A DNA stretch of 64,000 bases from Pelagibius sp. (GCF_028289705.1 NZ_JANQOI010000104.1:1-64000), one strand, 5' to 3'; positions 46,994 to 56,213 are shown, counted from the stretch's first letter. A program made the numbers and translations. Notes: generated by a model not told the origin, from the letters alone.

Positions 46994-48346
46994 TTACTTG
47001 ATATCATTGCCCAATAGTTGCGAGAACTCCTCATCTTTATCCTCGAAGAATCCCTCCAAATCATCTTCCCCTGGAACCTTGCGGGGATGATTTGGGTCCC
47101 AGAGCATTTGGAGGTGTTTCCGCCATGATGGCCTAAGCTGAAGGGTCTTCTTCACAGCCTCAAAAGCCTCATCTCTCGTCGGTTTCAGTTCATCGACCGA
47201 CTTCCCCTTATCCCGATACCACGAGTACTTCTGACCGAATGCAGCACACCTAATGAGCCAGTACGTTGGATTGGATCCCATTTCTGGGTCTCGTCTTAGT
47301 TCTTCACCTGCTTCTATCGCCCTCTCAAATCCCCCCGGATAGCTATCGTAAAGGTAAGCATTCATTAACTCCAAAGATACAGAACGCCCCAGGTTATCTT
47401 GCTTCTTTGCTGATTCCGATCTGGTCGCGATGGTCAATTGAATTATTGCCGCATCTGGGTCTCCTGCCTTTATCAACATACGCGCATACTCTTGCCTTAG
47501 TTCAACGTTGCCCGAATCAACTGATAGGGCTTTGTCATACGCATCTCTTGCCTTGCTGAAATTTCCTGCTTGAACCTGGGCCCTTGCCCAAGCAATGAGT
47601 TCTGGAACAGTGGACAGCGTGGAAAACGGCAGATTCCTAACGGCCCGTGCTTCGCGTGAAAGTGACTCTGGAACAATAGATTGTCCCGGAAACTGGTCAT
47701 CAAGCCGCAAGTCATAAATCACGTCAATACCATGAGCCTCGTCGGCTCCGAATACAACGGTATCGGCTCTAATGAGAGCGCCTTGGAGATAGAGACGGGT
47801 CAGTAAGTAGCCCGCCAGGAAACCAGTGATCCCAAACAAAGCAATGATCGACGCCGATATCGTTTGACTACCTTCGAGATCTCGAAAAGATGACGCCCCA
47901 TATGTACTTAGATTACCGAACAGATCTATGAGCTCTCTGATTTGAGTCAAGCCGACACCAACCAGAATCTTCGTCAGCCAATCTGAAATCTGCTCGAGAT
48001 TCGTGTTTACGCCACCCTTGATTCTCACCGACCGTATGGCTTGTTCTGATTCAATAGAATCGTTCTGTCGATCACGAACTTCCGACTCTTCAGGATATTG
48101 AACGCTTCGGGGAATGCCAAATAAGAAACCTAAAAGCCCTCCTGCTAGGTGAACCGCAGTTGCTAAAAGGATACAAGATCCCAGCACCCGTACAAATGTG
48201 CCAGGAGCCTCAGAGAGCTCGCTTGCGGAAATGGATATGAGAATAAGCCCGAGACCTCCGACAACTATGATTGTAACAATTCCAATCAATGCGATAAGCG
48301 GATCTTGAATAGTCCTACGACCCATAGAACGGAGATGGTCACTCAT
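46994..48346 (-). CDS. membrane-anchored TPR protein, unknown function
   Basis: 450 residues from ATG 48346, with a strong AGGAGGAGG; GTG 48349 also in frame. N-terminal part: hydrophobic helices at about 17-40 and 50-75, then the polar segment with NTNLEQISDWLTKILVGVGL (about 115-134), which looks like an amphipathic or re-entrant helix, and another membrane helix at about 170-190. The C-terminal 220 residues are soluble: two TPR-like repeats (SKARDAYDKALSVDSGNVEL and AIIQLTI) and a Trp/Lys-rich end. I recall related DWLTKI-type motifs in uncharacterised bacterial membrane proteins but cannot name a family. Composition is AT-rich, so it is probably acquired. Bounded by grxD repeats. Confidence 0.75.
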   Translation of the reverse strand: MSDHLRSMGRRTIQDPLIALIGIVTIIVVGGLGLILISISASELSEAPGTFVRVLGSCILLATAVHLAGGLLGFLFGIPRSVQYPEESEVRDRQNDSIESEQAIRSVRIKGGVNTNLEQISDWLTKILVGVGLTQIRELIDLFGNLSTYGASSFRDLEGSQTISASIIALFGITGFLAGYLLTRLYLQGALIRADTVVFGADEAHGIDVIYDLRLDDQFPGQSIVPESLSREARAVRNLPFSTLSTVPELIAWARAQVQAGNFSKARDAYDKALSVDSGNVELRQEYARMLIKAGDPDAAIIQLTIATRSESAKKQDNLGRSVSLELMNAYLYDSYPGGFERAIEAGEELRRDPEMGSNPTYWLIRCAAFGQKYSWYRDKGKSVDELKPTRDEAFEAVKKTLQLRPSWRKHLQMLWDPNHPRKVPGEDDLEGFFEDKDEEFSQLLGNDIK

Positions 48347-48710
48347 CACTCCTCCTCCTGCATCATCAAATTGATCACTATGGGATTAACGATTATGCCA
48401 CAAACAAGAACTCTTGGGTATTCACAAAACTTTCTTGAATCAGTAACGCATTAGAACACCTATAGCGCTCTCCCACTACACAGCGAACCACCATTATTTG
48501 AAGGATTACTAGCTGCTTTCTGCCGGCATATCTTGAATTGCTGGCATGTTATGGTCTTCAATCCTTGGTGTGTTTATCGTCGTCCATAACCAACCAATAC
48601 GGTTGCTGTGGCTTCATGTTGGTCAGGTTATGTCGTGTGGCTGGAAGTCGCTTGAATTCGCGTCTTCAAAGCGAAATCTGGCCTGATCGTAACGGGTCGT
48701 TTAGCCTGCC
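48347..48710. other. gene-poor AT-rich stretch
   Basis: About 360 bp before the LysR remnant. One 75-codon open frame (48,538-48,765) lacks a ribosome site and normal composition. No RNA or repeat noted. Confidence 0.4.
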
Positions 48711-48862
48711 GTCGCCTGAGTACGCGTTTCCTCGGGAATCCATTTCCGGAAGATGCGGACAATGAGGTCGTCCAGGGCGGACAGTGACAGAGGAAGACGA
48801 GCCTACGGCCCGCCCCGCCGCTTTGGGCTCTACGCGAACCAGGTGGCTGGCGACCACGGCAT
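48711..48862 (-). pseudogene. LysR C-terminal remnant
   Basis: The minus strand reads SALDDLIVRIFRKWIPEETR plus a TAA, matching the end of the LysR protein encoded at 51,422 (TALDDRPIRIFRAWLAEETQ), after a frameshift; before it HLVRVEPKAAGRAVG matches HLVQVGAREVEQAVG. Only this fragment remains, ending exactly where the grxD repeat begins. Confidence 0.75.
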
Positions 48863-48941
48863 CGTCCGTGAGATGTTCCAGACTGGCGAACTCTCCGAGT
48901 TCCGCCAAACCAACGGCATCGACGCGAAGCCGGCGGCGTAA
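48861..48941 (+). pseudogene. grxD 3'-end fragment
   Basis: Last 26 codons and stop of a glutaredoxin: IVREMFQTGELSEFRQTNGI, continuing DAKPAA, one residue different from intact grxD (Arg for Leu). No N-terminus or active site is present. Confidence 0.88.
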
Positions 48942-48992
48942 GCCGAAGCGCCGGACAGCGACAACAAGGGGCCACCTCTTCGGGACGCTGCC
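48861..48992 (+). repeat. direct repeat copy 2 of grxD end
   Basis: Extends from the fragment through a decayed terminator (CAAGGGGCCACCTCTTCGGG). Third-position changes relative to copy 1 show it is not a recent exact duplication. Confidence 0.8.
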
Positions 48993-49108
48993 CAACTGCC
49001 TTCACGGTGTAGGGCGGCAACCGCCGGATGTTCATTAGGGGTAGTGGGTATAGAGTCTCGGACGGAACGCGGTAGTGTTGGCTGAGCCCTATCGGAAAGG
49101 CAGAGGCC

Positions 49109-50410
49109 ATGCCGTTCCTGAGACTCGTTCTATGGGTTGCCCTGCCGACGCTTCTGGTGGTGGCGCCCGGCTACGGCCAAGACGGCGTTGACACCTGTCC
49201 GCGCGAAAGGGGCGCGGTCATCGAGGACCTGCCGGCGGCCCTGGCGAAGCACGCGGAACGCGTAAGCGAGCGCTACGACGAACTCCTGGGGGCCAGGGAC
49301 CGCGGTGATCAACTGCTCATCGGCGGCGCATCCGGGCTCTGCAATGCGGATCTGGCGCGCGCGGACCTGCGCGGTGCCAACCTCGCCTACGCAAACCTCC
49401 GCGGCGCGTTGCTGACGCGGTCCGATCTCAGCGGGGCGGTCCTGGAAGGCGCGGACCTGACGGGTGCAAAGCTGTCCTATGCGAAGCTTGACCGAACCTT
49501 CCTCGTGGCGGCGCGGTTTCGCGGCGCCGATCTCATCAACGTGGATTTCCGGGACGCCAACCTGACCGGGGCCGACCTCACCGGCGCCAACCTTCAGGGC
49601 GCGAACCTGGAAGGCGCGATCCTTTTCCGGACCGTGCTGACGGATGCGAAGCTCGAAAACGCGCGGCTGGCGGGCGCGCAGTTCGAACCCAGAGGCCAGC
49701 CCGCCTCGGAATGGCTGGTCGCTTTGAACGGCGTCTCGCGCGTCTGGTTCTGTGAGGACGAGGAGGGCGCCATGGTACGCCTGCGCGCCCTGTTCAGGGA
49801 CGGCGGCCTCAGAGCGCTGGAGCGCGAGGCGACCTTCGCCATCGAACGGCACCGGACGGCCTATGCCCTGGCCCGTTGGGACCCCGACCTGGAGAACTCC
49901 TGCGGCCGTCTGAGGCAGGACCGCTGGGCGGCGGTCGAAGGCGCGTTCCGTCTCCTGCTCTTCGAGTGGACGAGCGGCTATGGCCTCGCCTATGGGCGGC
50001 CGATCCTGATCCTCCTGGGTCTCGTTTTGGTTTTCGCCCTGGTCTATCTGCCGGTGCTCCTGATCACGCCGGCGGGACCAGACGGCAGCGGCATCTACCG
50101 CATCTGGCCGGCCGGCCGCATCACGCAAAGCGGCCCGGCGCCGGCCGCTGCCGAGGACGTGATCGTGGAGCGGCTGAGCCCGCGCGGCCTCCCGGCTCTG
50201 GGGCTGGCGCTCTACTTCAGTCTGCTCTCGGCCTTTCACCTGGGCTGGCGGGATCTGAACGTCGGTTCATGGCTGGCGCGCCTTCAGCCCCGCGACTATG
50301 CGCTGCGCGGCCAGGGCTGGGTCCGCGTCGTCTCCGGCGTTCAATCGCTGATCAGCGTCTACCTTCTGGCCTTGTGGGTGCTCACCTACTTCGGCCGTCC
50401 CTTCGAATGA
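49109..50410 (+). CDS. pentapeptide-repeat protein with membrane C-terminus
   Basis: 433 residues. Signal peptide or first helix 1-23, then about residues 78-190 are pentapeptide repeats with A(D/N)L-type units (NADLARADLRGANLAYANLR and further), which form a right-handed beta-helix. A linker with WFCEDEEGAMVRL follows. The C-terminal part has hydrophobic helices near 297-318, 350-370 and 410-430. Topology suggests a periplasmic beta-helix tied to the inner membrane. Possible scaffold or channel-linked role; not proven. It lies just right of the grxD fragment. Confidence 0.8.
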   Translation: MPFLRLVLWVALPTLLVVAPGYGQDGVDTCPRERGAVIEDLPAALAKHAERVSERYDELLGARDRGDQLLIGGASGLCNADLARADLRGANLAYANLRGALLTRSDLSGAVLEGADLTGAKLSYAKLDRTFLVAARFRGADLINVDFRDANLTGADLTGANLQGANLEGAILFRTVLTDAKLENARLAGAQFEPRGQPASEWLVALNGVSRVWFCEDEEGAMVRLRALFRDGGLRALEREATFAIERHRTAYALARWDPDLENSCGRLRQDRWAAVEGAFRLLLFEWTSGYGLAYGRPILILLGLVLVFALVYLPVLLITPAGPDGSGIYRIWPAGRITQSGPAPAAAEDVIVERLSPRGLPALGLALYFSLLSAFHLGWRDLNVGSWLARLQPRDYALRGQGWVRVVSGVQSLISVYLLALWVLTYFGRPFE

Positions 50411-50528
50411 CCCTGCCTTGAGCGATAGCCCAGGGAAGCGGTCGCCATCCTTTGCCATCGTGGCCGTCGTCCAGGGTCACCAGTGCGCATCGCTGCGGAA
50501 AGCAGAGCGGCGGATCCCCTCTCCCCAA

Positions 50529-51266
50529 TCAACTTGCCGGCGCCGCATCCTCGGCGCTGCCCGAAGCCTTCTCTTCGAGCTCGAAAGTGGCCTCGATCTG
50601 TCCGTTGCGTATTAGCAAAACCCTCGGAAAGAAACCGCTCAGCGTGGCCCAGGCCGCATCCTTGTTTCTCTTAACGCGGGCATCCACCACGTTGTCCAGA
50701 AGCACTCTGCCATTTACCGCGAGCGCTTCGGTATCTCCCCCGCTCGCCTCGCCAGTCACCTGGTCGCCTTGCACTGTGAGGGAGAGCTGCCAGTCCCCGT
50801 CTTGGCCGAACCATTCGCCATCGGACAGAGGCCTTGTCTCATCCACGCCAACCGATCCTTGGACGTTCGCCGGCACCAAAGTGATGTTGATCGGGCTCTG
50901 ATATCTGTTGTCCGCGCCGGTTGCCGAATCGATGACACTGCTGATGCCAAGCGTGAGGACGACATCGAGCGCGATCCCAGCCGCGCCCGAGCCACTCTCC
51001 CAGCCGCTGTCGGCGACGAAGGTGGCAGGATTGTGCCCGTCCTTCTCGCAGGTGATCGTGATGTCGTGCTTGGTCTTGCTGACTGTCACGGACGCCGGCG
51101 TGGCCAGCACGGCGCCGATTTGCTGACCCTCGCGCTCCAGCTTGCAGGTTGCTTCCGGAGGGTTCGTATTCACGACAATGCTCTGGTCGGTTCCTTGAAC
51201 GATGGAAGAGCAACTGCCCAAGGCAACCAGAGCCGCCCCCATGGCGAGGGCGCGAAAGCAATGCAT
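50529..51266 (-). CDS. lipoprotein of unknown function
   Basis: 245 residues from ATG 51266 (GGAG upstream). Lipobox ALGSC (Cys19) with SSIVQGTDQSIVVNTNPPEA, a start typical of small lipoproteins with a beta-rich PEGA-like domain (ATCKLEREG). A Gly-rich hydrophobic stretch (AAGIALDVVLTLGISSVID) resembles that of the DUF-type lipoproteins in enteric bacteria. The C-terminal half is a beta-rich domain (WQLSLTVQGDQVTGEASGGD), then an acidic tail. Function unknown. Confidence 0.8.
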   Translation of the reverse strand: MHCFRALAMGAALVALGSCSSIVQGTDQSIVVNTNPPEATCKLEREGQQIGAVLATPASVTVSKTKHDITITCEKDGHNPATFVADSGWESGSGAAGIALDVVLTLGISSVIDSATGADNRYQSPINITLVPANVQGSVGVDETRPLSDGEWFGQDGDWQLSLTVQGDQVTGEASGGDTEALAVNGRVLLDNVVDARVKRNKDAAWATLSGFFPRVLLIRNGQIEATFELEEKASGSAEDAAPAS

Positions 51267-51421
51267 GATCAAGTTTCTCCCTGTGCTTCTTGATACAACC
51301 CCGAGACGCAAACGCGCATAATCGAACAGTTTTTTCTATCAACCGTAAAGAGAATTGTTGGCCGGAAGAAGGTGCAGCCGCCTGATCTGGTGCGGCGGCG
51401 CCACAGCAGTGGGGACGCCCG

Positions 51422-52327
51422 CTAATCGGCCGGACGGCGCGCCGACCCCACATCCACAGCCCGGGTCTGCGTCTCCTCCGCCAGCCAGGCGCGGAAGATG
51501 CGGATCGGGCGGTCGTCCAGGGCGGTGCGGCGGCAGAGGAAGGTGTAGCCGACGGCCTGCTCCACCTCGCGCGCGCCAACCTGTACGAGGTGGCCGGCGG
51601 CGAGGCTCTGTTGGGCGAGATGGAGGTCGATGACCGCGGCGCCGAGGCCCGCCACCGCCGCTTCCAGCATCTGGCTGCGGGTCTCGAAGACCGTGACCGC
51701 TGCAGAGGGTGCCGCCAGTTCCTCGGCGCCGAGGAAGTGAGACCAGTCCTGCAGGCGCGCTTGCGCCATGAGGCGCGGCAGCTTTGCGATCTCGACCGCC
51801 GCGCCGCTGTCGAGCAGGCGCGGGCTGGCGACGACAGCGAGGCGTTCCTTGAACAGCGGCAGCGCGTCCAGGCCCGGCGGCGGCGTCTCGCGCTCGGACC
51901 AGCGGATGGCGCAGTCGAAGGGCTCGGCCTGCAGGTCCACGGCCCGCAGGTCGGTGGAGACCAGGATGTCCACCTTGGGCAGGCGGGCACGCAGACGCCC
52001 CAGGCGCGGGATCAGCCACAGCACGGCAAAGGACGAGAGGGTGGAAACGCGGATGCTGGCGCGCTGGGCGCGATATTGGCCGACGGCGTGGTCGACGGCC
52101 TGAAAGGCCGGCTCCAGGCTCTCCACCAGCCGCAGGCCCCGGGGGCCGAGCCGGGCGCGCCGGCGGTCCTCGAAGAGGTCCCCGCCCAGCTCCCGGTCCA
52201 GGGCAGCCACCAGATGAGAGACCGCCGAGGGGGTGACGCCCAGGCGCCGGGCGGCGGCGGCATAGCCGCCGGCCCGGTGGACCTCCAGCAGCACCCGCAG
52301 GGACTTCAGGCTGGGGCGCTCATACAT
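51422..52327 (-). CDS. LysR-family transcriptional regulator
   Basis: 301 residues. Winged helix at residues 5-62 (AGGYAAAARRLGVTPSAVSH), then an effector domain (STLSSFAVLWLIPRLGRL, DLRAVDLQAEPFDCAIRWSE). GcvA-like effector domain type. Divergent from the methyltransferase gene at 52,453, with a palindrome between, so likely its regulator. A remnant of a related LysR lies at 48,711. Confidence 0.92.
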   Translation of the reverse strand: MYERPSLKSLRVLLEVHRAGGYAAAARRLGVTPSAVSHLVAALDRELGGDLFEDRRRARLGPRGLRLVESLEPAFQAVDHAVGQYRAQRASIRVSTLSSFAVLWLIPRLGRLRARLPKVDILVSTDLRAVDLQAEPFDCAIRWSERETPPPGLDALPLFKERLAVVASPRLLDSGAAVEIAKLPRLMAQARLQDWSHFLGAEELAAPSAAVTVFETRSQMLEAAVAGLGAAVIDLHLAQQSLAAGHLVQVGAREVEQAVGYTFLCRRTALDDRPIRIFRAWLAEETQTRAVDVGSARRPAD

Positions 52328-52332
52328 GAGAT

Positions 52333-52344
52333 AAACTCAAGTTT
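52333..52344. promoter_or_regulatory. palindrome between LysR and methyltransferase genes
   Basis: AAACT-CA-AGTTT (52333-52344), perfect, six bases from the LysR start, in a 125-bp divergent spacer. A candidate LysR operator. Confidence 0.4.
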
Positions 52345-52452
52345 CTGCACAACTGTTCATTTAAGCTGAGGGAAATTATAGCCTACAGTGGAGATTGGGG
52401 TCTCTTAAAGAGTTCAACTCATTTCATCAAGGACCGGAAGGAACAGACAGAC

Positions 52453-53223
52453 ATGGTTCGCCAGAGCAACCTCAGCGGCCTGGTGGAGCGCCAGTTCGGG
52501 CCGCGGGCCGCCGCCTACGTCGGCAGCCCCGTGCACAGCCGGGGGCCGGACCTGCAGTGGATCGCCGAACAGGTCGCCGGAACGCGGCCAGACCTCGCCC
52601 TGGATTTGGGGGCCGGCGGCGGGCATGTCAGCTACGCCCTGGCAGCCCAGGCCGAACGGGTGATCGCCTGCGATCTTTCAGCGGAGATGCTGGCCGCCGT
52701 CGCCGCAACGGCCGAAGCGCGTGGGTTGGCGAATATCGAAACCCAGGTCTGCGACATCCAGGCCCTGCCCTTCGACGACGCCAGCGCCGACTGCGCGGCC
52801 AGCCGCTTCAGCGCCCATCACTGGGGCGATCTCGGCGCCGCGCTGCGCGAGTGCCGGCGCGTGCTGAAGGACGGCGCCACGGCGGTTTTCGCCGATGCCG
52901 TCTCTCCGGGTTCGGCACTTCTGGACACCCACCTGCAGACCATCGAGCTGTTGCGCGATCCCTCCCACGTGCGCGACTACGCCATCGAGGAGTGGGTGGC
53001 AGCCCTGCAGGCCGCCGGCTTCACGGTCCAGAACGTGCAGCGCTTTCGCATCCGCATCGACTTCGCCCCCTGGATCGAGCGCATGCAGACCGCGCCGGAG
53101 CATGTCGAGGCCATCCGCTCCCTCCAGCGCCAAGCCCCGCAGGAGGTCGCCGCCCACTTCGAGATCGGCGAAGACGGCAGCTACACCCTGGACGTCGCCG
53201 GCTTCGCGGCGGCCGCGTCTTAG
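52453..53223 (+). CDS. class I SAM-dependent methyltransferase
   Basis: 256 residues. Motif I LALDLGAGGGHVSYALA, motif II acidic CDLSAEMLAAV, then DIQALPFDDASADCAASRFS and ADAVSPGSALLDTH. UbiE/Methyltransf_11 type. The SAM site is complete; the substrate is unknown. Divergent LysR gene is a likely regulator. A palindromic repeat lies downstream. Confidence 0.9.
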   Translation: MVRQSNLSGLVERQFGPRAAAYVGSPVHSRGPDLQWIAEQVAGTRPDLALDLGAGGGHVSYALAAQAERVIACDLSAEMLAAVAATAEARGLANIETQVCDIQALPFDDASADCAASRFSAHHWGDLGAALRECRRVLKDGATAVFADAVSPGSALLDTHLQTIELLRDPSHVRDYAIEEWVAALQAAGFTVQNVQRFRIRIDFAPWIERMQTAPEHVEAIRSLQRQAPQEVAAHFEIGEDGSYTLDVAGFAAAAS

Positions 53224-53263
53224 GACGCTGGTAAAGGACATCTCCGAAGGCGCTTGGCTCGCC

Positions 53264-53364
53264 CTTCGAGACAGCCCTTCGGGCTTCCTCAGGACGAGGC
53301 AGCGTGTTTGACTGGTTGACCTCATGCTGAGGAGACCGCGCAGCGGTCGTCTCGAAGCATGAGG
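53264..53364. repeat. dispersed palindromic repeat
   Basis: CTTCGAGAC (53264-53272) and GTCTCGAAG (53349-53357) pair, as do TCCTCAG (53286-53292) and CTGAGGA (53327-53333), with small internal hairpins. A widely seen repeat type in alphaproteobacterial spacers. Confidence 0.8.
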
Positions 53365-53389
53365 CCCCAGACTCGGACAATCAGAGCCG

Positions 53390-54253
53390 TCAGTTCCCGC
53401 GCCGGTGCAGGGAGATGTTGGCGGCCATGCCCTCGATATTCTCCTCGCGCCAGGCTTCGTACTGGCCCAGGTCCTTGAAGGCGTCGAGGGTGATGGCGGT
53501 CTTCATCTCCGCCACCGTCTTGCCGGCGCGCAGAGCCGCCAGCACCTCCGTGTAGAGCGCTTCGAGATAGGCGCGGTGGTCGGCGGCATCGGCCTTGACC
53601 CCCACCGGCCCGTGGCCGGGAACCAGGATGTCGAAGTCGATGGTCTCGACCAGGCGGATCGCATCGATCCACTGCGGGAAGTAGGAATCGGAGAGGGTGC
53701 GGAACGGCAGCCGCTTCACGGTGATGAAGTCGACCGCGAAGAGCGCCTGCTCATCGGGGAACAGCATGACGACGGAGTTGTCGGAGTGACCCGGCCCGAC
53801 ATAGATCAGTTCCACCGTCTTGCCGCCCAGGGTGAGGGTCATGCGGTCGCTGAAGGTCAGGTCCGGCACCGCCGTCGGCCGCTGCTCGCCGATGATCACC
53901 TCCTTGGCCCGCTCATGGGCGACGACGACCGCGCCGGCCTCGGCGAAGACCTCGCCGCCGGCGATGTGATCGCGGTGATCGTGGCTGTAGACCAAATAGC
54001 GGATCGGCTTGCCGAAGCGCTCGGCGATCTGGTCCTTCAGCCAGCGGGCGGCCTCGGCGTTGATGGGATCGGTGACGATCACCCCCTCCTCGGTCACCAG
54101 AAAGACCGAAAAGTGAAAGTTGTTCTGGAAGCGATAGAGATCGCCGGCGATCGGGGTGATCGAGCGCTTGGTGTCGCCCAACTGCGCGGCCGCCGGCGAG
54201 CCCGCCATCAGGATTGCCAGGATGATGAAAACCGACCTTGCCCATGGGATCAT
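53390..54253 (-). CDS. secreted metallo-beta-lactamase-fold hydrolase
   Basis: 287 residues from ATG 54253 (GAGGAG before). Signal peptide 1-23 (VFIILAILMAGSPAAA). Zinc motif SHDHRDHIAG, a later His in GPGHSDNSV, Asp in FAVDFITVKR and His in LVPGHGPVG, so two metals. Quinoprotein-relay-type or SoxH-like MBL proteins are similar. Substrate unknown; periplasmic. Not evidence for drug resistance by itself. Confidence 0.9.
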   Translation of the reverse strand: MIPWARSVFIILAILMAGSPAAAQLGDTKRSITPIAGDLYRFQNNFHFSVFLVTEEGVIVTDPINAEAARWLKDQIAERFGKPIRYLVYSHDHRDHIAGGEVFAEAGAVVVAHERAKEVIIGEQRPTAVPDLTFSDRMTLTLGGKTVELIYVGPGHSDNSVVMLFPDEQALFAVDFITVKRLPFRTLSDSYFPQWIDAIRLVETIDFDILVPGHGPVGVKADAADHRAYLEALYTEVLAALRAGKTVAEMKTAITLDAFKDLGQYEAWREENIEGMAANISLHRRGN

Positions 54254-54593
54254 CACGCTGCTCCTCTGCTCTCGGGGTGTTGTTCTTGCCGGAAACTGTC
54301 CCGGTTCGGCTAGTCCGTTAGCTTAGCCCGATCAGCAGAGCCCGACGAAGGCCTTTGCTGGGTTGGATCGCTTCACTTGGTCGTGAGGGCGCAGACGGGT
54401 CACCGGCCTGCGCCTTCCAAGCCTCAAGCACGATCTCGCAAAAATCTGGGGATGCAGCGCCCACAAACCGCGCATTTCCCTTGGTCAGCCATGCCTTGCA
54501 GGCATAGCACCCACCAGCCACCCGGGTTTGCCCCAGGCTGGCGCAGTCCCTAGACTCATGGCGCCGCCATTTCGAACGGGGAGCTGCCCGCCA
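54254..54593. other. gene-free spacer
   Basis: 340 bp between divergent genes. No convincing gene. ATGCCTTGCAGGCAT near 54,489-54,503 is a small palindrome. A low-complexity minus frame passes through and is likely not coding. Confidence 0.4.
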
Positions 54594-55820
54594 ATGTCCC
54601 TTTCCAACCCCGAACAGGACCCGCGGCCCTTCTGGCGCATGACCGGCTTCGTCATCGCGGCAGGCTGTCTGCTGGCCCTGCTTTCCTTCGGCCTGCGCTC
54701 CAGTTTCGGGCTGTTCCTCGAGCCCATGTCCAGCACCTACGGATGGGGGCGGGAGATCTTCGCCGTCGCCGTCGCCCTGCAGAACCTGCTCTGGGGTCTG
54801 GCACAGCCGGTGGCCGGCGCCTTTGCCGACCGCTACGGCTCCGGGCGGGTGCTCACCATCGGCGCGCTGATCTACGCCGCCGGCCTGTTCATCATGGCGC
54901 AGTCGTCGACGCCGGCGCTGCTGACCCTCTCCGCCGGCATCCTGGTGGGGCTCGGCGTGGCCGGCGCCTCCTTCGCCATCGTGCTGGCCGCCTTCACCCG
55001 CCTGGTCTCGGAGGACAAGCGCTCCTGGGCGCTCGGCATCGGCACCGCGGCCGGCTCCGCCGGGCAGTTCTTCATGGTGCCCCTGGGCCAGGGCTTCATC
55101 ACCGCCTACGGCTGGTCCATGGCGCTGACCCTCTTCGGCTTCATCGCCCTCATCATGGTGCCCTGCGCGGCGGCCCTCACCGGGCGCCCCTCGGTGACGC
55201 GGCAGGCGCACCAGACGGTGCGCGCGGCCCTGGCCGAGGCCTTCCGCCACCCCAGCTACAACTACCTGACCGCCGGCTTTTTCGTCTGCGGCTTCCACGT
55301 CGCCTTCATCCAGACCCACCTGCCGCCCTACATCACCGACATGGGGCTGGACGCCGGCCTTGCCGCCTGGGCGCTGGCCCTGGTGGGCGGCGCCAACATC
55401 GTCGGCGCCTATACCTCCGGCGTCATGGGCGGGCGCTTCAGCAAGAAGTATCTGCTCTCCAGCCTCTATACCGCCCGCGCCGCGGTTATCGCCCTCTTCG
55501 TGCTGCTGCCTATCAGCGAGGTGACGGTGCTCGCCTTTTCGGTCGCCATCGGGCTGCTCTGGCTCTCCACCGTGCCGCTCACCTCCGGCCTGGTGGCGCA
55601 GTTCTTCGGCACCCAGCACATGGCCATGCTGTTCGGCATCGTCTTCTTCAGCCATCAGGTGGGCGCCTTCCTGGGGGTCTGGATGGGCGGCTATCTGTTC
55701 GACGAGACGGGCTCCTACGACCTGGTCTGGTGGATCAGCGTGGCCCTCGGGCTCTTCGCGGCGCTGATCCATTGGCCAATCCGCGAGCAGGGCGTGGCCC
55801 GCCTGGCCGAGGCCGGCTAG
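54594..55820 (+). CDS. MFS transporter (oxalate/formate antiporter-like)
   Basis: 408 residues from ATG 54594 (GGGGAG before). Twelve helices; signature after helix 2 QPVAGAFADRYGSGRVL, and SFGLRSSFGLFLEPMSSTYG at the start typical of OFA/monocarboxylate-type transporters. Probable organic anion substrate, not certain. The next gene starts 9 bp after its stop. Confidence 0.9.
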   Translation: MSLSNPEQDPRPFWRMTGFVIAAGCLLALLSFGLRSSFGLFLEPMSSTYGWGREIFAVAVALQNLLWGLAQPVAGAFADRYGSGRVLTIGALIYAAGLFIMAQSSTPALLTLSAGILVGLGVAGASFAIVLAAFTRLVSEDKRSWALGIGTAAGSAGQFFMVPLGQGFITAYGWSMALTLFGFIALIMVPCAAALTGRPSVTRQAHQTVRAALAEAFRHPSYNYLTAGFFVCGFHVAFIQTHLPPYITDMGLDAGLAAWALALVGGANIVGAYTSGVMGGRFSKKYLLSSLYTARAAVIALFVLLPISEVTVLAFSVAIGLLWLSTVPLTSGLVAQFFGTQHMAMLFGIVFFSHQVGAFLGVWMGGYLFDETGSYDLVWWISVALGLFAALIHWPIREQGVARLAEAG

Positions 55821-55829
55821 CCGGCGCCC

Positions 55830-56213
55830 ATGGCCGCGGCCCCGCACCGGATCGCGCTCAAGATCCTGCTGCTGTTTCTTGCGCTCTGGCTGGCGGCCAT
55901 GGCCATCGCCCTGCCCCGGGCCGCCCTCGACGACGCCGACAGCGGCCTGGTGCTGGCGGTCTTTCCCGGGGCACTGCCGGAGGACCGCAACCTGCTCAGC
56001 GTGGCCGCCGCCGACGGCCGGCCGATCCGCAGCCTTTTGGGCGGGCGGCTCTGGCTCGCCCAGTCCGACAGCCCCGGCTTCGTCGGCGCGCTGAAGGCCG
56101 CCGGCGCCTGGGCCGCCTTCGCTCCGGAGATCCTCATCGGCCTGCCCCAGGGCGGCTGTTTCTACATCTCCGTGCATCCCCCGGGACCGCCCCAGCCGCA
56201 CCCGCCGATCTAG
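55830..56213 (+). CDS. small membrane-anchored protein, unknown function
   Basis: 127 residues. One membrane helix near the N-terminus (ILLLFLALWLAAMAIALP). The rest is a short domain with FPGALPEDRNLLSVAAADGR, GRLWLAQ and PQGGCFYISV, then a Pro/His tail. Coupled to the MFS gene. Its TAG stop lies in the first bases of the nested repeat at 56,210. No family recognised. Confidence 0.6.
   Translation: MAAAPHRIALKILLLFLALWLAAMAIALPRAALDDADSGLVLAVFPGALPEDRNLLSVAAADGRPIRSLLGGRLWLAQSDSPGFVGALKAAGAWAAFAPEILIGLPQGGCFYISVHPPGPPQPHPPI

Noticed and set aside
48538..48765. 75-codon plus frame in the grxD island
   Set aside because: Overlaps the LysR remnant and lacks a ribosome site.
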